64,000 nucleotides of DNA, from contig OY970367.1 in the NCBI GenBank assembly GCA_963718635.1, positions 1,550,001-1,614,000 on the forward strand, in the 5' to 3' direction. Both the position numbers and the translations under genes were made by a program. Shown here piece by piece: positions 35,929 to 45,106 of this stretch; the stretch's first letter is position 1, and each line of letters opens with the position of its first letter. The notes below the pieces were generated by a model. The model did not search any database and had not been told where the DNA came from. It saw nothing but the letters and a program-made list of their open reading frames with translations. Origin of the DNA: JAIOQJ01 sp963718635 (GTDB taxonomy: Bacteria; Planctomycetota; Planctomycetia; Gemmatales; Gemmataceae).

Positions 35929-36552
35929 CTATTCCAAACAACGCACTTCCGCGGGAACCTCACCGATGCGTAAAGCCTGCCAGTCGCGTCCGCTGCCGTT
36001 CAACTCACTGATAGAGATATTGCCGACGTGTCCCAGCTTGGCCCAGTCGGCAACGCTCTGATTGGGCAATAGCGACAAAAGCAAAACCCGGCAGACGATG
36101 CCGTGGCAGATCACTACCAGCGAGCGACCAACATTCGCTTCGACGATTTGATCCCAAGCCGGCAGGACCCGGCGCTGAATATCGACATACGACTCCGCGC
36201 CGTCAGGTGCATATGCAACGTCGCCTTCGATCCAGTGCTTCAAAGTATCGGGCCAAATTCCTAGTTCCGGCTGAGCCGGCGTTCCTGCCAAACTACCTAC
36301 TTTGCGTTCGTGCAACTCCGGTTCGATGATCACCGGCAGGCGGCAGGCGCGGGCAATCGGATCGGCGGTCTGACGCGCCCGCAGCATGCCCGATGAATAG
36401 ATGGCGTCCGGCCGATACCCGGCGATGATAGGGGCAACAGCTTCCGCTTGACGATGACCGAGCGGACTCAAGTCAATGTCCGATTCAAAGCCATGGAACA
36501 CGCCGGGCTGGCTGGTTTCGGCGTGGCGCATCAACCAAATTCTGGTAGCCAT
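35929..36552 (-). CDS. Histidine phosphatase family protein
   Basis: 207 residues. The catalytic histidine is in LMRHAETSQPGVFHG near the start. The second histidine is in VICHGIVCRVLL near residue 150. The conserved Arg and Glu are in SSGMLRARQTADPIA and LHERKVGS. The group includes phosphoglycerate mutases, alpha-ribazole phosphatase and broad phosphatases. The sequence does not decide which. No signal peptide. It lies alone downstream of a long intergenic repeat. Confidence 0.88.
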   Translation of the reverse strand: MATRIWLMRHAETSQPGVFHGFESDIDLSPLGHRQAEAVAPIIAGYRPDAIYSSGMLRARQTADPIARACRLPVIIEPELHERKVGSLAGTPAQPELGIWPDTLKHWIEGDVAYAPDGAESYVDIQRRVLPAWDQIVEANVGRSLVVICHGIVCRVLLLSLLPNQSVADWAKLGHVGNISISELNGSGRDWQALRIGEVPAEVRCLE

Positions 36553-36619
36553 GAATTAAGGCCTAACTGGGTTGGAATTTGGGTAAGGTGTCAGACAAAG
36601 AAAAATCATTTAGCTACCG

Positions 36620-36806
36620 ACGGAACACGAAAGAAACACGGATAAAAATGAAGATCTCTAAACGAGGCTGATTCTGGAGCATGTAGTCCCACGTCGAATT
36701 TATCCGTGTTTCGTCCGTGTTTAATCCGTGGCTGATGAAATTCGATTCGTTATCAGCGCCTAGAGTTTCGAAACTACTCGTAGGTCTAAGGCGCAGCCTC
36801 GTTAGA
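36620..36806. repeat. Dispersed repeat, copy B (partner at 12240-12472)
   Basis: Shares blocks AACACGGATAAAA, AATTTATCCGTGTTTCG, CCGTGTTTAATCCGTG and a 3' block ending GCAGCCTCGTTAG with copy A. The 3' block reads CGAAACTACTCGTAGGTCTAAGGCGC here and CAAAACTTCTCGTTGGTCAGAGGCAG in copy A, so the homology extends past the CCGTG words. Lies between two minus-strand genes. Confidence 0.75.
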
Positions 36807-36814
36807 ACCTGAAG

Positions 36815-38075
36815 TTACTTCTTGCCGATCGCGAAGAGGTGATTTTTGCCTTTCAAATAGATTCGGCCATCTGAGATGGCAGCCGACGCGCCGTTTTCTT
36901 CACCCAACTCGTTGGTGGCAAGTATCTCAACTTTTGGTCCGACTTTGACGACAACCGAGCGCCCCTGCCGATCCGAAGTAAACTCGGCCTTCTGCAGTGG
37001 CAATCGGGCTCGCGGTCATCGAGACGCCTTGCACCCGTTCTTCGCTAAGCAGCTTGCCGGACGACATTTCATAGATCGTCAGCAAGCCCGGCTCGCGCAG
37101 GCGGTAAAGATATTCGCCCGAAACCACGGGTGAGCCCAAACCGCCTATTTTCTTATCGGTTTTCCATTTGATACGGGTTTTAGTGAGATCGCCGACACCA
37201 ATCGGTTCGACTGCGATGCCGAAACCGCCGCCGCGGCCACTATCGCAATACACTAGACCAGCGCCCAAGACGGGACAGGGGACATCTCCATCGTTCGCTG
37301 CCCACCAGCGAACTTGCCCGTTCGCGGGATCGACGCCTTGCAGCTGGCCGCCGGCGCCGATTAATAAAGTATCTTTGCCATCGATCTTCGCCAACACCGG
37401 GGTAGTATGGCTGAATTGCACGTTCGGCCGTCTCTCGTCGTACTTCACATCACCAGTTATTTTATCGAGCGCCAAAAGATGAGCAGCCTTGTTCCCTTTG
37501 TCGCACAGGATAACGACCATGTCTCCATATAAGATGGGACTGGCGCCGATCGCGACATCGAACTTCTTTGGTTCGGGAATTTCCTTGCGCCAGAGCAAGC
37601 CGCCATTCAAGTCGAAAGCGGCGATGACGCCTGATCCGAACAAGGCGTAGACGCGTTCGCCATCCGTAGCAGGCGTTGGGGCCGTGTAGCCGCCGCGCAG
37701 ATCGCTGAGCAGCCAAAGTCCCGGCTCGACCTTCGCATCCCATTTTTGTGTACCATCGGTGGCATAGCACGTGAGATGATGCTCGGGATACTCCTTCTGC
37801 GTTTTGTCCGCCCCCCAGAACGAAGTCGTGACAAAAATGCGATCTGCCCAGACGATCGGGCTCGATTGATTGTGGTCTGCCTTCAATTTCTTGTCGAAGT
37901 GAGGCAACGGCGTTTTCCAAAGAATGTTCGCGTTTTCTTTGCCGCCCCAACTTTCGGGCAGACCTTTTTCTGCCGATTGCCCCATCCCGGTGGGACCTCG
38001 AAAACCGGGCCAGTTTTCCGCCATGAGCGGTTGGCAGAGACAGGCAAACGAAACGAAGCAAGTAATGGTTTTCAT
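36815..38075 (-). CDS. Secreted PQQ-type beta-propeller protein, one frameshift
   Basis: About 419 residues after one frame change near 36960-36970 (the G-run in GGCAGGGGCGC). Signal peptide MKTITCFVSFACLCQPLMA. Repeated blades have the propeller pattern GxLLWRKEIPEP, GQVRWWAANDGD, WxxK with D-G-x-x-Y/V-A turns (PTPATDGERVYALFGSGVIAAF). The last 60 residues (RSVVVKVGPKVEILATNELGEENGASAAISDGRIYLKGKNHLFAIG) complete the propeller in the other frame. Planctomycetes encode many of these outer-membrane or periplasmic propellers; function is not known, and no PQQ-binding catalytic residues are evident. The lesion is again at GCGC. Confidence 0.85.
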
Positions 38076-38220
38076 TGAAGCGATTCTATGAAACGAATGG
38101 AGGTTTCACATTTTCTGGGGAACCGGGAGTGAGAGTGATCGGAGAAACTTTGACATCTCCGGTCGATGACGATCTCGGCTGGCCAGAGCCATCAGATTGC
38201 GTTGATGCATCTCATCTGCT

Positions 38221-39147
38221 TCATCCAAAGAGAATCTCCATCACGTCCGTCCGCGATAGGTTTTCCTGAACGTTGTCGCTCAACAGCGGCGTTGGGACGA
38301 ACATCTCCGCACATTGCCTGGCTGGATTCAAAATGACGTGCTGACTGGTGATCTGTTGCATGACGTTCGAATGCGTCAGAACTTCCATTGCCGGTTCAGT
38401 TCCGCCGAACTGCCGAAGATGCACGTAGCGGCCGCAATCGATTGGCTCATCCATTTTTCGGTAATGATTGGTGACGCACAGCAAGCCGCCCTCCGGCATT
38501 CGACGTTTGGCCGCCCCAGGGCGTCGTTCGACAACCACCCTCTGATCGTTCTTCACGCCGACAATGGTGATAAGCGCACCGGCCATCAACGGTTCATTGA
38601 AGGCCATGGCGGTTGCACTTTCATAACCATCCGCCTCATCGAGGATATGGCGCAGAAATAGAAGAACCGGGTACCCACTCGGCTCGAAGCCGCCGAACAC
38701 GGCATTCACGGCCAGCGCGAAGCCTCTTTTTGACATACCGGTCACAACGCCGACCATCCCAGCAAAGCCGGCAACGATGGCGGGACCGATGTCCATGAGG
38801 CAACTGGCTTTAGCAATTTTCTCAGCCGGAAACCAATCCATATTCCGGGCAAGGACCGGGCCTTCCGATGTGGCAAGGGCCATCGTCGAACAACCCATCG
38901 AACCCATCATCAGATCGTAACAGAGATTGCCAATGGCCAGATCGATCGGATCGACATCCATCGCGGTCGCTTCCGCACGAATCTGCCTGGCATGGACGGG
39001 ATACTTTTGCAGCACCATCTGAGCCAACGATTTCGCAGCCGGTTCTGCGCCGAAAATCGACTTCATCGATTCGAGAAGCGTCCGCGAATGCTGCATAAAT
39101 TCTGCAGAATAAGGCCGCAAGAGTAGAGGCACGGCGGTAACGTTCAT
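38221..39147 (-). CDS. C45-type (NTN-hydrolase-like) acyltransferase/hydrolase family protein
   Basis: 308 residues from ATG at 39147 (MNVTAVPLLLRPYSAEFMQHS), chosen because upstream residues show no family features. The catalytic-type cysteine is in GCSTMALATSEGPVLARNMDW, the hallmark of the penicillin acylase/acid ceramidase/C45 fold (Cys followed by RN(M/F)DW). SKRGFALAVNAVFGG and TNHYRKMDE match later conserved blocks. In this family self-cleavage before the cysteine frees the nucleophile; the residue before Cys here is G, which fits. Substrate unknown (amides, N-acyl compounds or peptide-like antibiotics in relatives). No signal peptide is obvious. Confidence 0.75.
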   Translation of the reverse strand: MNVTAVPLLLRPYSAEFMQHSRTLLESMKSIFGAEPAAKSLAQMVLQKYPVHARQIRAEATAMDVDPIDLAIGNLCYDLMMGSMGCSTMALATSEGPVLARNMDWFPAEKIAKASCLMDIGPAIVAGFAGMVGVVTGMSKRGFALAVNAVFGGFEPSGYPVLLFLRHILDEADGYESATAMAFNEPLMAGALITIVGVKNDQRVVVERRPGAAKRRMPEGGLLCVTNHYRKMDEPIDCGRYVHLRQFGGTEPAMEVLTHSNVMQQITSQHVILNPARQCAEMFVPTPLLSDNVQENLSRTDVMEILFG

Positions 39148-39331
39148 CGCGTCAGCCCAACATAGTTTGACGACACCCGAATAGTAGATATCAGTATACG
39201 CGAATGCATGGTGGGAGGGCAAATGACTTGATGCAACCGTCGCCTCTGGGCACACCGAAGGCCGATCGACTTCGGCTGGAAAGCAGGAGCTGCTTCGCTC
39301 CGGCTTTCCAACGGAAGTTGAAACCGAAATG

Positions 39332-39484
39332 CTACTTCTTTTTCTTGGCCGGGGGCGCCGGTGTTTGTGTTTGTGTCTTGGCTTGGGCCAAGTCTGAAGC
39401 CGCTATTTCTTTCATCTTCTTAGGAGTTTCAGGATCGCGAAGCAGTTTCGATGCATCAGAAGCTGATTTCTTTCCTGTCGCCAT
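39332..39484 (-). CDS. Small Lys/Ala-rich protein, unknown function
   Basis: 50 residues from ATG at 39484, with GGGAGA 6 bases upstream. The sequence MATGKKSASDASKLLRDPE runs into a charged helix (TPKKMKEIAASDLAQAKTQTQTP) and a KKKK tail. It resembles small planctomycete proteins of the pattern 'DASKLLRDP...'. No partner gene recognised. The ribosome site and composition support it as a real gene. Confidence 0.65.
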   Translation of the reverse strand: MATGKKSASDASKLLRDPETPKKMKEIAASDLAQAKTQTQTPAPPAKKKK

Positions 39485-39728
39485 GTTGTTTCTCCCAAAT
39501 ATTAGTCTGAGTTCCATGTGTAGATTCAAATATGTCTTTCAATTTCACAGGAATGCAACTACGCAGGCAAATGGCGAGCCAAATTGAGACATTGTCGCTG
39601 AACCGCCTTCTCCCGTCGGTTTGCAAACGGGACGGTGTTACCCCTCTGTTACATCGTTCCGACTATATTGAGAGTCTGTTGAATTAGCCCGTCGCCTAAC
39701 GATTCCTCCGATTTCGGGAGACCACTCG

Positions 39729-42700
39729 ATGATTCCGAGCCATAGTTTCGAACGGCATATGCGTCTGCCTTTGGCGTTGCTTGGTGGCGCGGCGGCTTTG
39801 GTCGCGCTGATCGTCGGCCTGACGCCGAACCGCTCGGCGGAGTCGAAGCCGGCCGTCGCCGAACTTGCCCCGATGCCGCGCTCCATGGAGGCTGTGTCGT
39901 TATACCCCGAAGTGACACTGGCTAAAAATCCGGTTCGGCTTTGTCTGCAGGACGACGGCCATAAAGTCCTCGGCTGGATCTCGGGCACCGGAGACTATAC
40001 CGGGCTTGCGGTCGGCATCAATGCAGGAAGTAAATCCGAAGCAGTCACCGTCGAAAAGGGGAACACCTTTGTCTGGAAGTATAAGCTCGATCAGCCGACG
40101 AAAGTCTCGTTCCATCTTCTGCTCGGCTGGATGCAAAGGCTCGCGCTTACGGACTCGATAACCGTCGCGCCGACAGTTGCGGAAAAAGAACCGACGGTCT
40201 TCTTCGTCATCGATCGCACCGCGTATCGGCCGAAGCAGACGTTGAACTATGCCGGCTTTCTTCGCCGTCTGAACGCTGAAGGCGACTTTGAGCCAATCGC
40301 TAATACGACAGTCGGGGTTGAACTCGTTTCGCAACAGAAACAGACGAAGATTTTCAAAACCGAGGTGCACAGCGATGAATCCGGGAAGATCGCCGGCTCC
40401 TACGCTTTTACCGATGCCGACCCGCTCGATACTTACACGCTGCGGGCGCCGACCTATAAAGGTGAGGCGAAGCTGCTGTTGAGTGAATATCGCAAGTCGA
40501 AAGTGCGTCTCAAGATTTCCGGCGATGTCAAAGACGAAAAACTTTCCCTTCAATTCGAAGCGGTTGATTTTCTCGATAAGTCCGTGCCCGCGATGAAGCT
40601 CAGCTTCTCCGCGCAGGTGGTCGAGATGAAGAAATCGGAAAAGAACCATGCGTTGAAGGCCGAAGATTTCGCTTATTATTCGCCACAAGCAAGCTCGTAT
40701 TTTGAAATGGACGATCTAGCCGACGACGATCGGCTGCTCTGGCTGGCGGACAATGTGATGCCGCAACGTCCGGGTAGACAGGGCTCGCAGGTGGTCGCTC
40801 AATTCAACAGTGATTTAGCGCTCAAAGGCACTGAGCCCGGAAAATACACGATCGACTTGAAGAAGGAATGGAAGGTTGGCCATTTCTCAATCCTGGTGCA
40901 AGGGATCGTCACGGATGCCAACGGTCGGGAGCAACGGGCGACGCGCTCCATTACTCTGGCATGTGAGTCGGCATCGGCCGCTATGAAGCTCGAACTCACG
41001 AAAGAGATCTTTGCTACGGGCGAAAAGATCGCCGTGAAGCTGACACGAGAGGACAATAAGCCGGTCGATGCCGCCACTTCGCTGGTGGTGATGAAATTAA
41101 TGCCGGCCGCGCCCGCCTTCACTAATTTCTACGGCTATGGCTATAGCTCCAACATGTACGACCATATTCCCCGCAATGCCTACTACGGCCGGCGCTCGTG
41201 GAACTTCACTCCGCAACAAGAAGGCGCCAAGCGGACTTTAGTAACGGCCATGCCGTTCCGCAATGACCTCGCCAGCGTCAAACTGAGCGAGCCGGGCGCG
41301 TATAAGTTCGTTGCCATTACCCAGCACGACGATGGACGTACAACGCAGACAGAAACCGGTTGCATGGTCAAGCCAAGCGACTTGTTCAACCCTCTTAGCT
41401 TGCAGCTTGAAGGTAACGAACTGAACGCCGGCGACCGTTTGAAGGGCGCCATCTCGAGCGCTTACGCCAACGCCCGGCTGTTGCTTACGCTGCGCGATAG
41501 CTCAGGCATACGCTTTTGGTTGCCGATTACACTGAACGACAAGGGGCTGGCGCAAATCGACGAAAAGTTGCCCGCCGAACTAAAGTACGGCTGCACGGTC
41601 GATCTGCATTATCTCGATGCGAACAAGGTCAATCACGTGTTGAGCCAGGCGCTGCGAATCAATCCGAAAGACCGGATAATCGGCATGACGATGAACATGA
41701 AAGACGTCGTCCAACCTGGTGAGACCGTACGCATCGACTTACAAGCCGATCGTGCCGAAGAGGTCGATTTACTCGTCTCGGTTTACGATCAGTCGTTGCT
41801 CGGAATCAATGCAGACAAAGCGGTCGATATACGCAACTTCTATCTCGCCGACGACCGAGCGCGGACCTTGCAGGCAGCTGATTTGCTGCGCAGAAAGCTC
41901 GGCGATGTGACCGTCTACGATCTGGTGAAAAAGGCTCAATCCATTCTCATGAGCGATCGAAAGTTGAAGGATAGAGTAGAACTGGAGATGCAGCAGATGG
42001 TCGATCGCGCGGAAAAGCAGCACTTCATATATTCGACCGATTTGATTCTTCTCATGCATCTCGCTGGCATTGATGTTCAACTTGACCCCGTTTGGTCGCA
42101 CATTCATGGCCAAGCTTGGACTTTACCGCTACGATCCAATCTCAGAGTTCCGTTGAGCGAGGCAGTGAAATATAAACATGGCGAATTCACGCTGGTGTTC
42201 GATACCGTCGGCGATTCGCTGATCGTACACGAAATGCACCCAAGCTGGGCGGGCTTGAACATACGGCAATATGCGGACCGATACTATGGGCAGCAAATGC
42301 AGTTGGGCTACGGACGGTCAGGTTTCGGCGGGAACTTTGGCGGTTTCGGCGGCGGCGGGTTTAATGGCGGCACGATGAATTTTGGCGCCGCCAATAATCA
42401 ACTGCGGGCCTCGGCCAACAGCAGTCATAGCTTCATGCCGGAAGGGCAAGGCTTCATGTCTCACCTGCCAGGTCCAGGCCAAGCTGTCGAGATGATCAAC
42501 ACCAACGCCGATCAGGGGCATCTCTCCATTCGCCGCGATTTCTCCGATTCCGCTTATTGGAACGCACAAGTCCGGACTGATAAGAATGGCTTGGCTCAAA
42601 TCGAGTTCAAAGTGCCTGATTCGCTTACCAATTGGCAGGTGGTGGCCACGGCTGTCTCGAAGAAGATGCACGTCGGCCAAGCGAAAGGCGCATTCCAGAC

Positions 42701-44600
42701 GTTCAAGCCGATCATGATATGGCCGATGCTGCCGCGCAGTTTCTCGGAGGGTGATGTGGTTGAGCTATTCGGCAGCGTCCACAATCGCACCGACAAAGCT
42801 CAGGCGATCAAAGTACGCTTGAAAGTGGAAAATGGTGAAATTCTGACGCCGGAAGAGAAGACGGTGCAGGTGGCCGCGAAGTCTTCCGTCAACGTCTACT
42901 GGACGTTCCGCGCTCGCGCGAAAGGCTTTGCCCAACTGCTCATGACCGCCGATTGCGATGAAGGCGGCGATGCCTCGCTGAAGCGCCTGCCGGTGCTTCG
43001 TGCTGCTGCGGAACAGATCATCACCAAGTCGGGACAGGTGAGAGGGGGAGACATCATGCTGCACATCCCACCCGATGTTGATCTCTCTTCCGCCCAGCTC
43101 GAATTGAGTTTTGCGCCTTCGCTGGCCGCCGACATGGCCGACACGCTGAACTTCCTGGTCGATTATCCGTATGGTTGTGTCGAACAAACCATGAGCCGAT
43201 TCTTACCCGCCATCAAGGTGGCGCAAATTCTGAAACAATATCAAGTCGATAACCCGGAGTTGAACAAGAAACTGCCCGGTTGCGTGGCTGGCGGCATCAA
43301 AAGGCTCCTGGAGCTTCAGCAGCCCGATGGCGGCTGGGGCTGGCAGGGCGGCAGCCAAACCCATGAAATGATGACGCCTTATGCACTCTTCGGCCTGCTT
43401 CAAGCCGAGAAGGCGGGGTATACCATCCCCAACGAAGCCGCTCTCATACGCGGCCTGCAACGGCTCAAACTCTTCATCGACAGCATGAACGACCAACAGG
43501 CGGCCGACCGAATCTATTGCATGTACGTCTGGTCGCATCGCGAGAAACTCGACGATGGCCACTGGAATTTCTTGGTTCAAATGCAGAAAGCAGGGACGCT
43601 CAGCGATTATGCCAACGCACTTTGTCTTGAAATGTGCGTCGCCGCGGACAGGAAAGACATGGCCAAGAAGTTCGCCGAGGATCTTCGGGCCAAAGCGCAG
43701 AAGGCAGGCGGCGGGCAAGTCTATTGGAAGACGGCTGGCTTCTCGCGCTGGATGGAAGAGCCGCACGAGATCACCGCTGCCGTGATGAAGGCACTTGTCG
43801 CTCTCGATAAGGACGATCCTCTGGTCGATGGCATCCTCGGCTACTTCGCCGCCACCAAGCGCGGCGATCGCTGGAACAGCACCAAGGATACGGCCATGAT
43901 TTTGTTCGCCATGTGTGACTACCTGGCCAAGGCTAACTATAACCCGGAAGCAAAGAATGAGTTGACCTTCACCCTCAACGGCGGCGCGGCCAAAGAGATC
44001 AAGTTTGACGACAAGCTGATGAAGAAAGCCCTGATCGCCGGCGAAGCGCTCAAAAACGGCGACAACAAAATCACCTTCGCCACGGAGATGACGGGCGTGA
44101 TGTACCGGGCCGTGCTCCGCTACTGGAAAGCCGGTCGGGACATTGAACCCATGGACAAAGGCATTAAGGTCGAGCGGCGATTTTATCGTTGGGACGACAA
44201 AACGAAACAGCAGGGCCCGGAACTGAAGAACGGCGATTCCGTCGTTCGCGGTTCGTACCTGATCTGCGACACGACCGCAACGCGCGATCTACCGCAACCG
44301 ATGCCGTTCATGTTGATGGAATGCCCCAAGCCCGCCACCGCCGAGGTTCTTCCGCTGGATGACGCTCGCTTCCTTGGTCTGCAAAGCCACAGCGGCTACT
44401 CGCTTCGCGAAGAGCGTCTGTCATCGGTCGCGTTTCATCATGAGCAGGCGAACATGGCCGTCACCAACCGGGTGATCTTGCTCGCGGAGCTGGCCGGGGA
44501 TTACGTCGTTCCTCCCGCGTTTGCCGAACTGATGTACCAGACGGACACCCGCGGGCATAGCGGCACTTTCAACTTGAAAGTCGTGGAAGAGAAGAAGTGA
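39729..44600 (+). CDS. Alpha-2-macroglobulin family protein with CxEQ thioester motif
   Basis: 1,623 residues from ATG at 39729, with GGGAG about 9 bases upstream. The N-terminus has a hydrophobic span (LPLALLGGAAALVALIVGL), which anchors or exports it. The MG-domain part comes first (RTAYRPKQTLNYAGFLRRL, YTLRAPTYKGEAKLLLSEYRK). A Gly-rich stretch (residues about 855-885: RSGFGGNFGGFGGGGFNGG) follows, in the place where a bait region would be. The thioester motif is C1150-V-E-Q1153 in YGCVEQTMSRF, and the long TED helices (LLELQQPDGGWGW) lie after it. Bacterial alpha-2-macroglobulins trap incoming proteases in the envelope. No pbpC-type gene accompanies it. The next two genes run in the same direction. 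Confidence 0.9.
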   Translation: MIPSHSFERHMRLPLALLGGAAALVALIVGLTPNRSAESKPAVAELAPMPRSMEAVSLYPEVTLAKNPVRLCLQDDGHKVLGWISGTGDYTGLAVGINAGSKSEAVTVEKGNTFVWKYKLDQPTKVSFHLLLGWMQRLALTDSITVAPTVAEKEPTVFFVIDRTAYRPKQTLNYAGFLRRLNAEGDFEPIANTTVGVELVSQQKQTKIFKTEVHSDESGKIAGSYAFTDADPLDTYTLRAPTYKGEAKLLLSEYRKSKVRLKISGDVKDEKLSLQFEAVDFLDKSVPAMKLSFSAQVVEMKKSEKNHALKAEDFAYYSPQASSYFEMDDLADDDRLLWLADNVMPQRPGRQGSQVVAQFNSDLALKGTEPGKYTIDLKKEWKVGHFSILVQGIVTDANGREQRATRSITLACESASAAMKLELTKEIFATGEKIAVKLTREDNKPVDAATSLVVMKLMPAAPAFTNFYGYGYSSNMYDHIPRNAYYGRRSWNFTPQQEGAKRTLVTAMPFRNDLASVKLSEPGAYKFVAITQHDDGRTTQTETGCMVKPSDLFNPLSLQLEGNELNAGDRLKGAISSAYANARLLLTLRDSSGIRFWLPITLNDKGLAQIDEKLPAELKYGCTVDLHYLDANKVNHVLSQALRINPKDRIIGMTMNMKDVVQPGETVRIDLQADRAEEVDLLVSVYDQSLLGINADKAVDIRNFYLADDRARTLQAADLLRRKLGDVTVYDLVKKAQSILMSDRKLKDRVELEMQQMVDRAEKQHFIYSTDLILLMHLAGIDVQLDPVWSHIHGQAWTLPLRSNLRVPLSEAVKYKHGEFTLVFDTVGDSLIVHEMHPSWAGLNIRQYADRYYGQQMQLGYGRSGFGGNFGGFGGGGFNGGTMNFGAANNQLRASANSSHSFMPEGQGFMSHLPGPGQAVEMINTNADQGHLSIRRDFSDSAYWNAQVRTDKNGLAQIEFKVPDSLTNWQVVATAVSKKMHVGQAKGAFQTFKPIMIWPMLPRSFSEGDVVELFGSVHNRTDKAQAIKVRLKVENGEILTPEEKTVQVAAKSSVNVYWTFRARAKGFAQLLMTADCDEGGDASLKRLPVLRAAAEQIITKSGQVRGGDIMLHIPPDVDLSSAQLELSFAPSLAADMADTLNFLVDYPYGCVEQTMSRFLPAIKVAQILKQYQVDNPELNKKLPGCVAGGIKRLLELQQPDGGWGWQGGSQTHEMMTPYALFGLLQAEKAGYTIPNEAALIRGLQRLKLFIDSMNDQQAADRIYCMYVWSHREKLDDGHWNFLVQMQKAGTLSDYANALCLEMCVAADRKDMAKKFAEDLRAKAQKAGGGQVYWKTAGFSRWMEEPHEITAAVMKALVALDKDDPLVDGILGYFAATKRGDRWNSTKDTAMILFAMCDYLAKANYNPEAKNELTFTLNGGAAKEIKFDDKLMKKALIAGEALKNGDNKITFATEMTGVMYRAVLRYWKAGRDIEPMDKGIKVERRFYRWDDKTKQQGPELKNGDSVVRGSYLICDTTATRDLPQPMPFMLMECPKPATAEVLPLDDARFLGLQSHSGYSLREERLSSVAFHHEQANMAVTNRVILLAELAGDYVVPPAFAELMYQTDTRGHSGTFNLKVVEEKK

Positions 44601-45106
44601 AAATGAAAAGGGACCGGTTGCCTATAGCACCTGCGCTGAGCCGGCAAAGACGTTATTCATTAGCCTGAAGCGCCCGTTTTGAAGTTGCGCATTTCTGAGA
44701 TTCAACCCCGTAAAGCGCTGCACGAGCCTGAAGCGCTAGCGAAGAACGACTAAATTCTTCGCTGGCGCTTCAGGCTCGTGGTATTTCTTCGCTGGCGCTT
44801 CAGGCTCGTGGTATTTCTTCGCTAGCGCTTCAGGCTTGTGACATCTTGTATTTCTGCTGGTTGGGCGGAGGGCAAGGAAGGCCAATGCACTTTGAAGAAT
44901 CGGTTGGCGCACTCCCAAAGCAACTTTCCGGCAATTGCCGCTTGACCTTGGCCTGCCGACCGATTACGATTTTCAAATACCTGCCTTCTGTTTGCCCAAG
45001 TTTGCTCCCACCCCTGCGGCCTTTACTTCGGCGCCGCGTTGATCGCAATATTCATGGTGTCGGCGTTGCCGGCTCTCTCTCTTGAACCGCTTGTGTCGGA
45101 GGCTCC
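44601..45106. other. Intergenic region with repeat units
   Basis: About 500 bp between two co-directional genes. It holds the tandem repeat listed next, then about 270 bp that ends with the GGAGG ribosome site of the PPC gene. The plus-strand frame at 44846 is not a convincing gene. Confidence 0.55.
44719..44840. repeat. Tandem 30-bp repeats of the GCCTGAAGCGC family
   Basis: One reverse unit at about 44719-44745 is followed by nearly identical 30-base units beginning TTCTTCGCTGGCGCTTCAGG at 44755, 44785 and 44815 (last unit slightly shorter and different: GCTAGCGCTTCAGGCTTGTG). The 30-base period is a multiple of three; the reverse strand reads HEPEAPAKKY repeatedly. The variable third unit shows they are diverging copies. 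Not a CRISPR, since the period equals the unit length and there are no spacers. Confidence 0.9.

Noticed and set aside
44719..44840. Possible CRISPR array
   Set aside because: The repeats are adjacent with no spacers, and no cas gene is present in the window.
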